46,030 nt of DNA from Aeromonas aquatica (GCF_000764655.1 NZ_JRGL01000094.1:1-46030), one strand, 5' to 3'. Positions 34,000 to 42,867 are shown, numbered from the stretch's first letter. Notes: a model not told the origin generated them from the sequence alone. Numbers and translations: made by a program.

Positions 34000-34373
34000 A
34001 ATGCGGTTCCCATGGCGACAGCTCATCTGCTGGTTGTTAACTGTTTTTTATCATCTTGTTTACATCATGAAAAGGCTTATTAATAGGTCTATTAGTCTAA
34101 GATGCTCACCGGTATCACTGGATAACCCTGTGTTTCAGGCCCTTTCGCCGAGCCGTTCGCCGCTTCTTCTTTGTCATCATAGGGTTGCATTTTTGTCATT
34201 CGGCGGCTACGGCGCCATCACAAAGCGGCTGCGCCTCCGTCATAAGGCGGCTGCGCCTCTGTCACAAAAAGACAAGTCCATGGCACCCAAGGTAAAGCAG
34301 CCGGGCGCAGGGCATCTTACTGTGATGCCCATATCACCCGGTCGTCGTCGGGTCATCTGGAGAGGGGAGTGAG
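34000..34373. other. Divergent intergenic region with tandem repeat
   Basis: About 370 bp between the AraC gene (-) and the hydrolase gene (+). An AT-rich stretch at 34030-34110 is the likely AraC promoter zone. A 3 x 22-bp tandem repeat lies at 34202-34267. An open frame of 135 codons crossing this region (33965-34372) has no protein-like features and is rejected. Confidence 0.5.
34202..34267. repeat. Tandem repeat, 3 x 22 bp
   Basis: Units at 34202-34223, 34224-34245 and 34246-34267. Units 2 and 3 differ at only three positions (core GCGGCTGCGCCTC), and unit 1 is more diverged (GGCGGCTACGGCGCCATCAC). GTCA or ATCA followed by a short A run closes each unit. Each unit can pair internally through GGCG/CGCC. 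Confidence 0.75.
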
Positions 34374-34940
34374 ATGAAGCAATGGCAGCCCAAGGCCACG
34401 GTGCTGATAGTGCCTGGTTTGCGTGAGCATGTGGCGGAGCACTGGCAGACGCTGCTCGCCGCCGAGCTGGACAAGGTGGTCATTGTGTCGCCTTTAACCT
34501 CGGACAAGCTCAATTGTCGGGCCAGGGTCGAGGCCATCGAGCAGGCGCTTGCCTCCATCGAGGGGCCGGTGATCCTGGTGGCCCACAGCGCCGGCGTGTT
34601 GATGACGGTGCACTGGGCCGCGCAGAGCCAGCGCCAGATCAAGGGCGCCCTGCTGGTGACGCCGCCGGATCTCGGCGCCACCTGGCCAGCCCAGTACCCG
34701 AGTGCAGACGCCATGCAGGCTGGTGGCTGGCATCCGCTGCCGCATACCCGGCTGCCGTTCCCGAGCCTGGTGGTGATGAGCCACAACGATCCCCTGGCAA
34801 GCCGTGAGGCGGTGCAGGCCATGGCCTTCGACTGGGGGAGCGAGCTGGTCGATGCGGGGGCCGTGGGTCATCTCAACCCGGCCAGTGGCTTCGGTCCCTG
34901 GCCCCAGGCCCAGGCGCTGCTGGCGCGCCTCGATAGCTGA
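34374..34940 (+). CDS. RBBP9/YdeN-family serine hydrolase
   Basis: 188 residues of the small alpha/beta-hydrolase family RBBP9/YdeN. The nucleophile elbow AHSAG has Ser72, with Asp139 in SHNDP and His166 in VGHLNPASG completing the triad. VLIVPGLREH and HWQTLLA at the start are typical. GAGAGGGGAGTGAG precedes the ATG. It is cytoplasmic and its natural substrate is unknown, as for the whole family. It lies 75 bp before an acyl-CoA ligase gene on the same strand and may share its transcript. A hydrolase next to a ligase would suit release and activation of an ester-linked acid, but this is only inference. Confidence 0.85.
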   Translation: MKQWQPKATVLIVPGLREHVAEHWQTLLAAELDKVVIVSPLTSDKLNCRARVEAIEQALASIEGPVILVAHSAGVLMTVHWAAQSQRQIKGALLVTPPDLGATWPAQYPSADAMQAGGWHPLPHTRLPFPSLVVMSHNDPLASREAVQAMAFDWGSELVDAGAVGHLNPASGFGPWPQAQALLARLDS

Positions 34941-35015
34941 ATATCTATTTCTTCAAGGGGACGGAGTTTCCCCGGCAGTCCACAGCTCTGTGAGCATGAA
35001 TCGAAAGGAGTCCAT

Positions 35016-36674
35016 ATGGTGAAGACCAGGGTCATACCGCCAGCGCAGGGAGCCCATGCCTATCCGCTGCTGATCAAGAGCCTGCTGTTGTCGGGGGGGC
35101 GTTACTATCCCGATCAGGAGATCGTCTACGCAGACAAGTTGCGCTATGACTATCGCACCCTCAATCAGCGGATCCACCGGCTGGCCAACCTGTTGACGGC
35201 GGCGGGGGTGGGTCCCGGCGATACCGTGGCGCTGCTGGACTGGGACAGCCACCGCTCCCTCGAATGCTTCTTCGCGGTACCTATGATCGGCGCCGTGCTG
35301 CACACGGTGAACGTGCGCTTCTCGCCGGAGCAGATTGCCTACACCATGCACCACGCCGAGGATCACCTGGTGCTGGTGCACGACGATTTCGTGCCGATGC
35401 TGGAGTCCATCGCGGATCAGCTGCCCACGGTGCGAGGCTATGTCCAGCTGACCGACGAGCACGCGGCGGCGACCCGCCTGCCGGTGCTGGGGGAGTATGA
35501 GACGCTGCTGGCCGGGGCGGATGGTCACTTCGATTTTCCCGACTTTGATGAAAACTCGGTGGCGACCCTGTTTTACACCACGGGCACCACGGGGGATCCC
35601 AAGGGGGTTTACTTCAGCCACCGTCAGCTGGTGCTGCACACCCTGAATGAACTGGGCACCCTGGCGGCCCATGCGGGGCAGTCGCTGCTGCAATCACACG
35701 ATGTCTACATGCCCATCACCCCCATGTTCCACGTGCACGCCTGGGGTGTCCCCTACGTGGCGACCATGCTGGGGGTGAAGCAGGTCTATCCGGGGCGCTA
35801 CGAGCCCAACAAGCTGGTGCGGCTCTATCGGGAAGAGGGGGTGACCTTCTCCCACTGCGTGCCGACCATATTGCAGATGATCCTCGATTGCGACGAGGCC
35901 AGACAGGGTTCCTTCGACGGCTGGAAGATGCTGCTCGGGGGCAGTGCGCTGCCACTTGGCCTCGCCACTCAGGCAAGCAACAAGGGCATTCTGGTGCACG
36001 CGGGCTACGGCATGTCGGAGACTTGCCCGCTGCTGTGCGTGGTGCACCTCGGCGAGGCCGAGCTGGCGCTGCCCATGGACGAGCAACTGCCCTTGCGGAT
36101 CCGCACCGGCAAGCCCATCGGGCTGGTGGATCTGCGCATCATCGACGAGCAGGGCCGCGAGGTGGTGCACGATGGGGAGACCATGGGGGAGATAGTGGTG
36201 CGCGCACCCTGGCTGGCTCAGGGCTATCTGAAGGAGCCGGACAAGGGGGCCGAACTCTGGCAGGGTGGCTGGTTGCACACCGGGGACATGGCCTCCATCA
36301 CGCCGAATGGCACTGTGGAGATCAAGGACCGCATCAAGGATGTGATCAAGACCGGGGGCGAATGGATCAGCTCGCTGGCGTTGGAGAATCTCATCAGCGC
36401 GCACGGCGGGGTGCATTCGGTGGCCGTGGTGGGGGTACCTGACGAGCAGTGGGGAGAGCGCCCGCTGGCGCTGGTGGTTGGCAAGGAGGGGGAGAGCCTG
36501 GACAGTCAGGCCATCAAGACGCATCTGCAAGGGTTTGTCGACAGCGGCCGCATCAACCGCTGGGCCATTCCGCGCCAGATCCGCATCGTCCAGGAGATCC
36601 CCAAGACCAGCGTCGGCAAGGTGAACAAGAAGCTTATTCGTGAGCAGGAGCTGAGTACGCCGAGCAAAAACTGA
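35016..36674 (+). CDS. Acyl-CoA synthetase / fatty-acid-CoA ligase (AMP-forming, AlkK-like)
   Basis: 552 residues of the adenylate-forming ANL superfamily. Motifs are complete: the P-loop YTTGTTGDPKG (about 187-197), HVHAWGVPY, GYGMSET (A5), WLHTGDMA (A7), IKDRIKDVIKTGGEWIS (A8 hinge) and the C-terminal catalytic lysine region PKTSVGKVNKK. AAGGAG precedes ATG 35016. It activates a carboxylic acid with ATP to the acyl-AMP and then to the CoA thioester. The sequence style fits medium- or long-chain acyl-CoA synthetases (AlkK/FadD3-like groups). Its place after the lipid-transport-like operon and regulator suggests it activates the acid that system brings in. A hairpin (36698-36734) follows. Confidence 0.9.
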   Translation: MVKTRVIPPAQGAHAYPLLIKSLLLSGGRYYPDQEIVYADKLRYDYRTLNQRIHRLANLLTAAGVGPGDTVALLDWDSHRSLECFFAVPMIGAVLHTVNVRFSPEQIAYTMHHAEDHLVLVHDDFVPMLESIADQLPTVRGYVQLTDEHAAATRLPVLGEYETLLAGADGHFDFPDFDENSVATLFYTTGTTGDPKGVYFSHRQLVLHTLNELGTLAAHAGQSLLQSHDVYMPITPMFHVHAWGVPYVATMLGVKQVYPGRYEPNKLVRLYREEGVTFSHCVPTILQMILDCDEARQGSFDGWKMLLGGSALPLGLATQASNKGILVHAGYGMSETCPLLCVVHLGEAELALPMDEQLPLRIRTGKPIGLVDLRIIDEQGREVVHDGETMGEIVVRAPWLAQGYLKEPDKGAELWQGGWLHTGDMASITPNGTVEIKDRIKDVIKTGGEWISSLALENLISAHGGVHSVAVVGVPDEQWGERPLALVVGKEGESLDSQAIKTHLQGFVDSGRINRWAIPRQIRIVQEIPKTSVGKVNKKLIREQELSTPSKN

Positions 36675-36697
36675 GCGCAGCATCATAAAATCCCACA

Positions 36698-36741
36698 GCG
36701 GCCCCTCAGGCATCCTCATTGTCTGAGGGGCCGCGTTGCTT
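36698..36741 (+). terminator. Terminator-like hairpin after the ligase gene
   Basis: 12-bp stem GCGGCCCCTCAG / CTGAGGGGCCGC with a 13-nt loop. Only a weak T-containing tail (GTTGCTT) follows. Confidence 0.6.
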
Positions 36742-36794
36742 GGCCCCATGGGCTTGACTACGCTAGTTGAGTTATCACACAAGAGGCGTGCGTC

Positions 36795-38348
36795 ATGAAT
36801 AAAACCCAGACTCATCTCGTGGATGAAGAGGTGGATTTTCCAGCAAATGAACAACTTGTCTCCACCACGGATCTGCAGGGAGTCATCACCTATGCCAATG
36901 ATCACTTCTGCCGGGTCGCGGGATACAGCCGGGCCGAGATGATAGGCCAGCACCACAACATGGTGCGCCATTCCGATATGCCCAAGGCGGCCTTCGCCGA
37001 TCTCTGGGGCAAGCTGAAACAGGGCAAGCCCTGGCGCGGCATGGTGAAGAATCGCTGCAAGGATGGCCGCTACTACTGGGTAGATGCCTATGTCACCCCC
37101 ATCTTCGAGCAGGGCCGGATCAACGGCTACCAGTCGGTGCGCAACCGCGCCGAGCCCGAGATGAAGGCCATCGCCGCCCGCACCTACGCCAGGTTGAAGG
37201 CGGTGGAGCGAGGGGAGCGCAAGGCCGGTTTCTCCCTCGGTCCTATGCGCCATGGGCTGGCCATCGTCGGGCTGGTGCTGATGCTGGTGGGGGGCGCCTA
37301 TTGGATGGGGGGCTGGGAATCCTTGCTGATGTTGCTGCCACTGTTGTGGCTTGGCCTCATCTATCGGCACGAGATCATCACCACCCCCCGCTATCTGGGG
37401 CAGCTGACCCGCGAGTATGACAGCCTGACCCGGCTCATCTACTCGGGGGACGAGCCCAGCGCCATCGCCGATTTCCACATCAAGCTGCTGCAGGCCAGGA
37501 TCCGGACCGTGCTCGGGCGGGTCGACGATGCGACGCTCTCCCTGCAGGAGCTGGCCGTGCACCTCAAGACGGCGTCCAGCGAGGCGAGTGCCGACATCGC
37601 CGAGCAGGATATCCAGACCCAGCAGGTGGCGACCGCCATCACCGAGATGGCGGCGACCGCCCACGAGATAGCCCGTAACATCCAGGAGACGGACAACCAG
37701 ATAGCCCAGGCCAAGGTGCACTGCCAGCACACCAACCAGCAGCTGGAGGACACCCAGCACAGGGTCACCGAACTGGCCACCCAGGCCGAGCAGGCCTTCA
37801 GCGCGGCGGTGGCGCTGGCGGAGGAGTCGGATCGCATCGGGGTATTGATGAGCGAGATCCAGGGGATCGCGGATCAGACTAACCTGCTGGCGCTCAACGC
37901 GGCCATCGAGGCGGCGCGCGCCGGCGAGCAGGGGCGCGGTTTCGCGGTGGTGGCCGACGAGGTGCGCACCCTTTCCACTCGCACCCACAAGGCGACGGAG
38001 CAGATCCAGGGCAGCATAGGGCAGATCCAGCGCACCCTGAACGGCTGGAAGGGCATGATGCAGCAGAATCTGGATCAGACCCAGTCCTGTGTGAGCCTGA
38101 CCCGGCAGGGTTCCGCGAGCCTGCATCAGGTGTTGGCGGAGATAGAGCAGGTGGTCGATCTCTCGACCCAGATCTCGGCGGCGGCCGAGCAGCAGCAGGC
38201 GGTGGTCGAAGACATCAGCCAGAACGTCAACGCCATCTCCCTGCACTCCCACACCAACAGCAGCAAGATGCAGGACATGGATGCGTCGAGCGACATCCTG
38301 CTCACCAAGGCGCGGCAGCTCAAATCCCTGGGGCAGACCTTCGGTTAA
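36795..38348 (+). CDS. PAS-domain methyl-accepting chemotaxis protein (Aer-like)
   Basis: 517 residues. An N-terminal PAS domain (about 20-115) carries [40 protein letters not shown] and VTPIF, as in Aer and other redox/energy sensors. Two transmembrane segments follow at about 154-171 and 174-190, forming a hairpin with almost no periplasmic loop, so sensing is cytoplasmic. No clear HAMP is seen. The conserved signalling tip that binds CheA/CheW is at about 355-393 ([32 protein letters not shown]). The protein lacks a C-terminal NWETF-type pentapeptide for CheR tethering. AAGAGGCG precedes the start. It is likely monocistronic, with a terminator right after it. Confidence 0.9.
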   Translation: MNKTQTHLVDEEVDFPANEQLVSTTDLQGVITYANDHFCRVAGYSRAEMIGQHHNMVRHSDMPKAAFADLWGKLKQGKPWRGMVKNRCKDGRYYWVDAYVTPIFEQGRINGYQSVRNRAEPEMKAIAARTYARLKAVERGERKAGFSLGPMRHGLAIVGLVLMLVGGAYWMGGWESLLMLLPLLWLGLIYRHEIITTPRYLGQLTREYDSLTRLIYSGDEPSAIADFHIKLLQARIRTVLGRVDDATLSLQELAVHLKTASSEASADIAEQDIQTQQVATAITEMAATAHEIARNIQETDNQIAQAKVHCQHTNQQLEDTQHRVTELATQAEQAFSAAVALAEESDRIGVLMSEIQGIADQTNLLALNAAIEAARAGEQGRGFAVVADEVRTLSTRTHKATEQIQGSIGQIQRTLNGWKGMMQQNLDQTQSCVSLTRQGSASLHQVLAEIEQVVDLSTQISAAAEQQQAVVEDISQNVNAISLHSHTNSSKMQDMDASSDILLTKARQLKSLGQTFG

Positions 38349-38369
38349 TCACCATGAAGACGCGCATGC

Positions 38370-38405
38370 AACGAGGCCACCCCAGGGTGGCCTCGTTGTT
38401 TCTTT
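38370..38405 (+). terminator. Rho-independent terminator after the chemoreceptor gene
   Basis: Stem ACGAGGCCACCC / GGGTGGCCTCGT closing on a tight loop, followed by TGTTTCTTT. Confidence 0.8.
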
Positions 38406-38492
38406 GGGAGTGTGGATTGGCGCTTATGGGCAGAGGCGGTATTGAGCTGGCTCGGGCGCTGCCAGCGCCTGTGCCGCGCTCGCGCTGTGGGG

Positions 38493-40085
38493 TCAGCCGG
38501 ATTGTTCCGCCAACGCCGCGAAGCTGCCGCTTTTGTCATCATACATGGCCCTGTCCGCCTGGATGAGCCACTGCTCTGCGCTCCAGCCGCTCTGGTAGTG
38601 ACTTACGCCTATGCTGATCCCGATGTACATGAGCTGGCCATCCACCTCGAACGGCGACTGCATGGCAAGCCGGATCACCTCGGTCACATCCTGCGCCTGA
38701 CGGCAGCTGTAGTCGGGCAGCAGCAGGATGAATTCGTCCCCCGCCAGCCGGGCAAAGAAGCAGCGATGATCGATGGCATCGTCGATCCGCCTGGCCAGCT
38801 GGCAGAGCAGGGCATCTCCCTGGCTGTGGCCAAAGTTGTCATTGATGCGTTTGAAGTCATCGAGATCGCAAAACAGCAGGCAGCCGGGATTGGGGCTCTG
38901 GACCTGCCGCTCCAGCTGCTCCATCAGACTGAGGCGATTGGGCAGGCCGGTGAGGGGATCATGGCGGGCCAGTTGCAGTATCTCTTCTTCCCGTTGCTTG
39001 CGCAGGGCGACCTCCCGATTGAGCCGCTTGTTGCTGACGAACAGATAGATGGCCAGCAGCAAGATGAGGGTGCCCACCCCCAGGCTCAACAAGAACCAGG
39101 GGCGCCAGAATGTCCACTGCTCCGAGGGGGCCTGATAGAGGAAATCCGCCAGCGGTATGGGCCCTGAAATGAGGCCTATCTCCGTCAGCTGCTGCATGAT
39201 GTGGGCGAAGCGATCCGGGTTCATATACCCGATCTCCACATAGAGCGGCTGGATCATCTCCTTGCTCATCTGCAGCTCGTACTCCAGATGAGCCTGAGAG
39301 CGCTGGACGCCATACTCCCGGCGCAGCAGGCTGATGGCCTCGGCCGGGTGGGAGAGGGCGTAGCGCCACCCCTTCAGGCTGGCGGCCCGAAAACGTTCAA
39401 CCCGCTCCGGGTTGGCCTGCTCCTCGGCCTGGGTGGTGAACAGGATGTCACTGTAAAAATCGACGCCGTAGTTGCGGGGATTGATGATGGAGATCGGGAC
39501 GCCGCGCTCTTCCAGATAAAAGGGCTCATTGCTCAGATAGGCGTTGAAAATATCGATCTTGCCCGCGATCAGATCGTCGATATTGACCGAGGTGGGAACG
39601 GGGGTGAGCTCACGCTCGTGCAGCCCCTGATAGTAGAGGGTGGCGAGCAGCTCGGCGTCCTGGTGGCCGGGAAACATCATGATCCGTTTGCCACGCATGT
39701 CCGCAACGGTGAGAATGCCGCTGTCGCGTCGGGCCAGGAAGATGGATGGCGAATGCTGATAGACGCTGGCGAGCGCCAGCAGGGGTTTGCCACTGGCGTA
39801 GCTGGTCAGCACCTCGGTGTTGCCGACCCCAAAGTCGGCGCGCCCGGCCAGCACCTCCTGCACCGGGCTTATCCCCTTGCCACCGGGTCTTATCTCGACG
39901 TCCAGTCCGGCGTCGGCATAGAATCCCTTCGCCTTGGCCATGTGGTAACCCACAAACTGGGGTTGATGCAGCCAGCGCAACTGCAAGACGACCCGATCCG
40001 GACGCTCATGGGGACGGTCACTTGCCAGGACAGGGGAAGCGTAACTGGCGCCAAGCAATAGCAGCCAAAACAAGTATCTCTTCAT
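38493..40085 (-). CDS. Diguanylate-cyclase-type protein with periplasmic NMT1/THI5-like sensor
   Basis: 530 residues from ATG 40085, which gives a clean signal sequence; a longer frame start lacks support. Residues about 30-310 form a periplasmic-binding-protein domain of the NMT1/THI5 type (VVLQLRWLHQPQFVGYHMAK, GKGISPVQEVLAGRADFGVGN). A transmembrane helix (WFLLSLGVGTLILLLAIYLF) leads to a cytoplasmic GGDEF domain with HDPLTGLPNRL, CDLDDFKRINDNFGH and the signature AGDEF in place of GGDEF, a variant found in some active cyclases. The RxxD inhibitory site is not visible. It probably converts binding of a small thiamine-precursor-like molecule into c-di-GMP synthesis; the ligand is inferred. 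It is convergent with the chemoreceptor gene. Confidence 0.85.
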   Translation of the reverse strand: MKRYLFWLLLLGASYASPVLASDRPHERPDRVVLQLRWLHQPQFVGYHMAKAKGFYADAGLDVEIRPGGKGISPVQEVLAGRADFGVGNTEVLTSYASGKPLLALASVYQHSPSIFLARRDSGILTVADMRGKRIMMFPGHQDAELLATLYYQGLHERELTPVPTSVNIDDLIAGKIDIFNAYLSNEPFYLEERGVPISIINPRNYGVDFYSDILFTTQAEEQANPERVERFRAASLKGWRYALSHPAEAISLLRREYGVQRSQAHLEYELQMSKEMIQPLYVEIGYMNPDRFAHIMQQLTEIGLISGPIPLADFLYQAPSEQWTFWRPWFLLSLGVGTLILLLAIYLFVSNKRLNREVALRKQREEEILQLARHDPLTGLPNRLSLMEQLERQVQSPNPGCLLFCDLDDFKRINDNFGHSQGDALLCQLARRIDDAIDHRCFFARLAGDEFILLLPDYSCRQAQDVTEVIRLAMQSPFEVDGQLMYIGISIGVSHYQSGWSAEQWLIQADRAMYDDKSGSFAALAEQSG

Positions 40086-40174
40086 CCGTGCGATTCTTGT
40101 GCTGAGGGTCCATGGGGTATGGCCTGAAGGCCCATTCACATTTTATTAATAAATGACATTCTAAAGGGTTCTAG

Positions 40175-40819
40175 ATGTACCGGATACTGTCGCAGCATAA
40201 AGATTTCATGGTGATCAACAAGGGCCCGGGCCTTGGCATGCACGATGAAGCGGGTGAACCCGGCCTGGTGAATCTGGTGCGCGCCGAGACTGGACTGGAG
40301 CTCTATCCCGTCCATCGGCTCGACAAGATGACCTCGGGGCTGCTGCTGCTGGCCCGCACGCCGGAGGCGAACCGGGCGCTCAGCATGGGGTTTGCCGAGC
40401 GGCGGGTGAGCAAACAGTACCTGGCGCTCTCCGACAGCAAGCCCAAGAAGAAGCAGGGCTGGATCAAGGGGGATATGCAAAAGGGGCGCGGCGGCAGCTG
40501 GATGCTGGCCCGCAGCCTGGACAATCCCGCCATCAGCTGGTTCGACTCGGCGCCGGTGCGCGAGGGCCTGCGGCTCTATCGCATCAAACCCCAGACCGGC
40601 AAGACCCACCAGATCCGGGTCGCGCTGAAGAGCATCGGCGCCCCCATCCTCGGGGACGAGCGCTACGGCGGCACCGCGGCGGATCGCGGCTACCTGCACG
40701 CTTGGCGTCTTTCGTTCTCTCTGGGGGAGGAGGGGTTCGATTTCGTTTGCCCCCCCGACGAGGGACAGTTGTTCCTCCTGCCCGAGCTGCACGGGGTGAT
40801 CGCCGGGTTGGGTGAATGA
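40175..40819 (+). CDS. RluA-family pseudouridine synthase
   Basis: 214 residues of the short RluA-like group (TIGR01621-type). Motif II HRLDKMTSG with catalytic Asp50, the KQYLAL strand and KTHQIRVAL (about 143-151) are all present, with no S4 domain. It converts a uridine in rRNA or tRNA to pseudouridine; the target base is not known. It overlaps the next gene by 4 bp (ATGA), so the two are translationally coupled. It is divergent from the GGDEF gene. Confidence 0.9.
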   Translation: MYRILSQHKDFMVINKGPGLGMHDEAGEPGLVNLVRAETGLELYPVHRLDKMTSGLLLLARTPEANRALSMGFAERRVSKQYLALSDSKPKKKQGWIKGDMQKGRGGSWMLARSLDNPAISWFDSAPVREGLRLYRIKPQTGKTHQIRVALKSIGAPILGDERYGGTAADRGYLHAWRLSFSLGEEGFDFVCPPDEGQLFLLPELHGVIAGLGE

Positions 40820-41481
40820 GCCGGCTGGAGGCAGTGCCGCCCAAGGGCTGGATCCTGGCGGACTTTGACGACACTCTGGCACCGGACGACAGCCACGCCG
40901 GCCTGCTGAGGTTCATCTTGCGCCGCCGCCTCTGGCCGCTGTTGCTGCTGCCGGTCATCGCCCTGGGTGGCCTCGTCTATCTGTTGCCGAGCCGATTGTT
41001 GCCAAGCCAGCGACGCCTGGGCATCTCCCTCATCTGGTGGGCCATCACCCTCGGGCTCTCGCCCCTTGGTTGGCGCAAACTGGTGCGCGCCTATTGCCGC
41101 ACCCGGCCCGGGCTGTTTCGGGAGGCCCGCGCCCTGCTGATGGCCGAAAGGGCGCGCTGCTGGGTCATCTCCGCCAGCCCCCGGGCTTTGGTCCGAGCCC
41201 AGCTCCATCGACAACTGCCACGGCTTCCCCATCGCATCACAGGCTCGCGGATGGGCTATCGCCTCGGTGGCCTGGTGCCGCGTTTTTATTGCCACGGCCA
41301 ACACAAGCTGCTGCCGGAGATCCGCGCCCTCGCCCCCGTGCTGAGCCTGAGCGACAGCCCGCACGATCTGCCGCTGTTGGCGCTGGGTGAGCAGGCCTGG
41401 CTCATTAACCCGAGCCCTGCGCGCCTGCAAAAAATACAGGCGCAATTGCCCCGGATCCTGCCCAAACGCTGGTCACTGTAA
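40816..41481 (+). CDS. HAD-superfamily (IB type) phosphatase, PgpC-like
   Basis: 221 residues. The nucleophile motif is DFDDTL (Asp16, Asp18), a DxDxT variant with Asp in the fourth position. Motif II is VISASPRAL and motif IV SDSPHDLPLL. A hydrophobic segment (LLLLPVIALGGLVYLLP, about 43-59) suggests membrane contact, as in the phosphatidylglycerophosphatase C/YfhB family, which is of similar length. It could dephosphorylate a lipid phosphate, but PgpC identity is not certain. It starts at ATG 40816 inside the stop of the pseudouridine synthase gene. A hairpin (41493-41519) follows without a clear T tract. Confidence 0.7.
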   Translation: MSRLEAVPPKGWILADFDDTLAPDDSHAGLLRFILRRRLWPLLLLPVIALGGLVYLLPSRLLPSQRRLGISLIWWAITLGLSPLGWRKLVRAYCRTRPGLFREARALLMAERARCWVISASPRALVRAQLHRQLPRLPHRITGSRMGYRLGGLVPRFYCHGQHKLLPEIRALAPVLSLSDSPHDLPLLALGEQAWLINPSPARLQKIQAQLPRILPKRWSL

Positions 41482-41492
41482 GGCAAAGCTGA

Positions 41493-41519
41493 CAGCCTCC
41501 CGGATCCTGAGGAGGCTGC
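41493..41519 (+). other. Hairpin after the HAD gene
   Basis: Stem CAGCCTCC / GGAGGCTG with an 11-nt loop, a possible weak terminator. Confidence 0.5.
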
Positions 41520-41539
41520 CCGCAAGGCCTCCACCTCAA

Positions 41540-41557
41540 TGTCACAATCCATTTACA
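41540..41557. promoter_or_regulatory. TyrR-type box upstream of hpd
   Basis: TGTCAC-N6-TTTACA matches the TyrR consensus TGTAAA-N6-TTTACA at 10 of 12 fixed positions. It lies about 180 bp before the tyrosine-degradation operon. A perfect 12-bp palindrome GTTGTTAACAAC (41637-41648) lies between it and the gene. Confidence 0.55.
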
Positions 41558-41736
41558 TTTTTGAGAGGGCAAGTCCGCAAGACTATCTGGATCCCGCCTC
41601 TTCTCTTCTGCCGTTCCCACGCCTCTAATGAAACAAGTTGTTAACAACCTGGATTGGCGAGCATCCTGGCCCTGGCCCGCTCCGTCAATCCGGTGTTACC
41701 CGATTTTATTCCCAGGCCAGCCGCAAGGAGCGCATC

Positions 41737-42867
41737 ATGACCCCCTCTTCTTCCTCTTCCCACACCATCAACCCCCTTGGCACGGACGGCTTCGAGTTCG
41801 TCGAATACACGGCGCCGACGGCCAAAGGCATTGCCGCCCTCAAGGCGCTGTTCGTCTCCCTGGGGTTTGCCGAGGTGGCGCAGCACAAGCACAAGCAGTG
41901 CTGGCTCTATCGTCAGGGGGACATCAACTTTGTGGTCAACGCCGAGCCCCACTCCCAGGCGGAGCAGTTCGCCAGCGCGCACGGGCCGAGCGTCTGCGGT
42001 ATGGCGTTTCGGGTGAGCGATGCGGGCCGTGCCCAGCAGTACGCCATCGCCAAGGGGGCCAAGCCCTTCGTCGGCAAGATAGGGCCCATGGAGCTCAACA
42101 TCCCCGCCATCTACGGCATCGGCGAGAGCACCCTCTCCTTTGTCGACCGTTATGGCGACAAGGGCTCCATCTATGAGGTGGACTTCGTCTTCTACCCCGA
42201 CTGGCAGGCGCGCATGGGGGCGGTGGATGCCGGGTTGATCGAGATCGATCACCTGACCCACAACGTGCAGCGCGGCAACATGGATCTCTGGTCCCAGTTC
42301 TACGAGCGGATCGGCAACTTCCGGGAGATCCGCTACTTCGACATCGAGGGCAAGCTGACCGGCCTGCATTCCCGCGCCATGACGGCCCCCTGCGGCAAAA
42401 TTCGCATCCCCATCAACGAGTCCTCCGACGACAAGTCCCAGATCGAGGAGTACCTGCGCCAGTACAAGGGGGAGGGGATCCAGCACATCGCCCTCGCGTC
42501 CAGCGACATCTACCAGACCATCCGCACCCTGCGCGGGCGGGGCACCGGCTTTATGCCAACACCGGATACCTATTACGAGGGGGTGAACCGCCGGGTGGAG
42601 GGCCATCAGGAAGATCTGGAAGCGCTCAAGGCGCTGCGGATCCTGATCGATGGCTCGCCGACCAAAGATGGCATCCTGCTGCAGATCTTCACCGACACCG
42701 TCATCGGCCCCGTGTTCTTCGAGATTATCCAGCGCAAGGGCAACGAAGGCTTCGGTGAGGGCAACTTCCAGGCACTGTTCGAATCCATCGAGCTGGACCA
42801 AATTCGCCGTGGCGTGCTGACTGGAGAGGGGCATGGCGAGAAGAACGGAGAACTGAACGATGCGTAA
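41737..42867 (+). CDS. hpd: 4-Hydroxyphenylpyruvate dioxygenase
   Basis: 376 residues of the vicinal oxygen chelate fold. The three iron ligands are visible: His172 (IEIDHLTHNV), His250 (GIQHIALAS) and Glu329 (FFEIIQRKG), with the C-terminal GFGEGNFQALFESIE helix typical of HPPD. AAGGAG precedes ATG 41737; the longer frame start at 41638 is discarded. It converts 4-hydroxyphenylpyruvate from tyrosine to homogentisate with O2. It overlaps hmgA by 8 bp and heads the operon hpd-hmgA-fahA-maiA. A TyrR-type box lies upstream. If later steps fail, homogentisate accumulates and oxidises to brown pyomelanin, a known Aeromonas trait. Confidence 0.97.
   Translation: MTPSSSSSHTINPLGTDGFEFVEYTAPTAKGIAALKALFVSLGFAEVAQHKHKQCWLYRQGDINFVVNAEPHSQAEQFASAHGPSVCGMAFRVSDAGRAQQYAIAKGAKPFVGKIGPMELNIPAIYGIGESTLSFVDRYGDKGSIYEVDFVFYPDWQARMGAVDAGLIEIDHLTHNVQRGNMDLWSQFYERIGNFREIRYFDIEGKLTGLHSRAMTAPCGKIRIPINESSDDKSQIEEYLRQYKGEGIQHIALASSDIYQTIRTLRGRGTGFMPTPDTYYEGVNRRVEGHQEDLEALKALRILIDGSPTKDGILLQIFTDTVIGPVFFEIIQRKGNEGFGEGNFQALFESIELDQIRRGVLTGEGHGEKNGELNDA

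Noticed and set aside
33965..34372. Open frame of 135 codons in the AraC/hydrolase gap
   Set aside because: It overlaps the AraC start, runs through the tandem repeat and has no ribosome site or domain.
35694..38252. Minus-strand open frame of 852 codons crossing two genes
   Set aside because: It spans the ligase gene, a terminator hairpin and the chemoreceptor gene, all well supported on the plus strand, and its translation has no recognisable domain.
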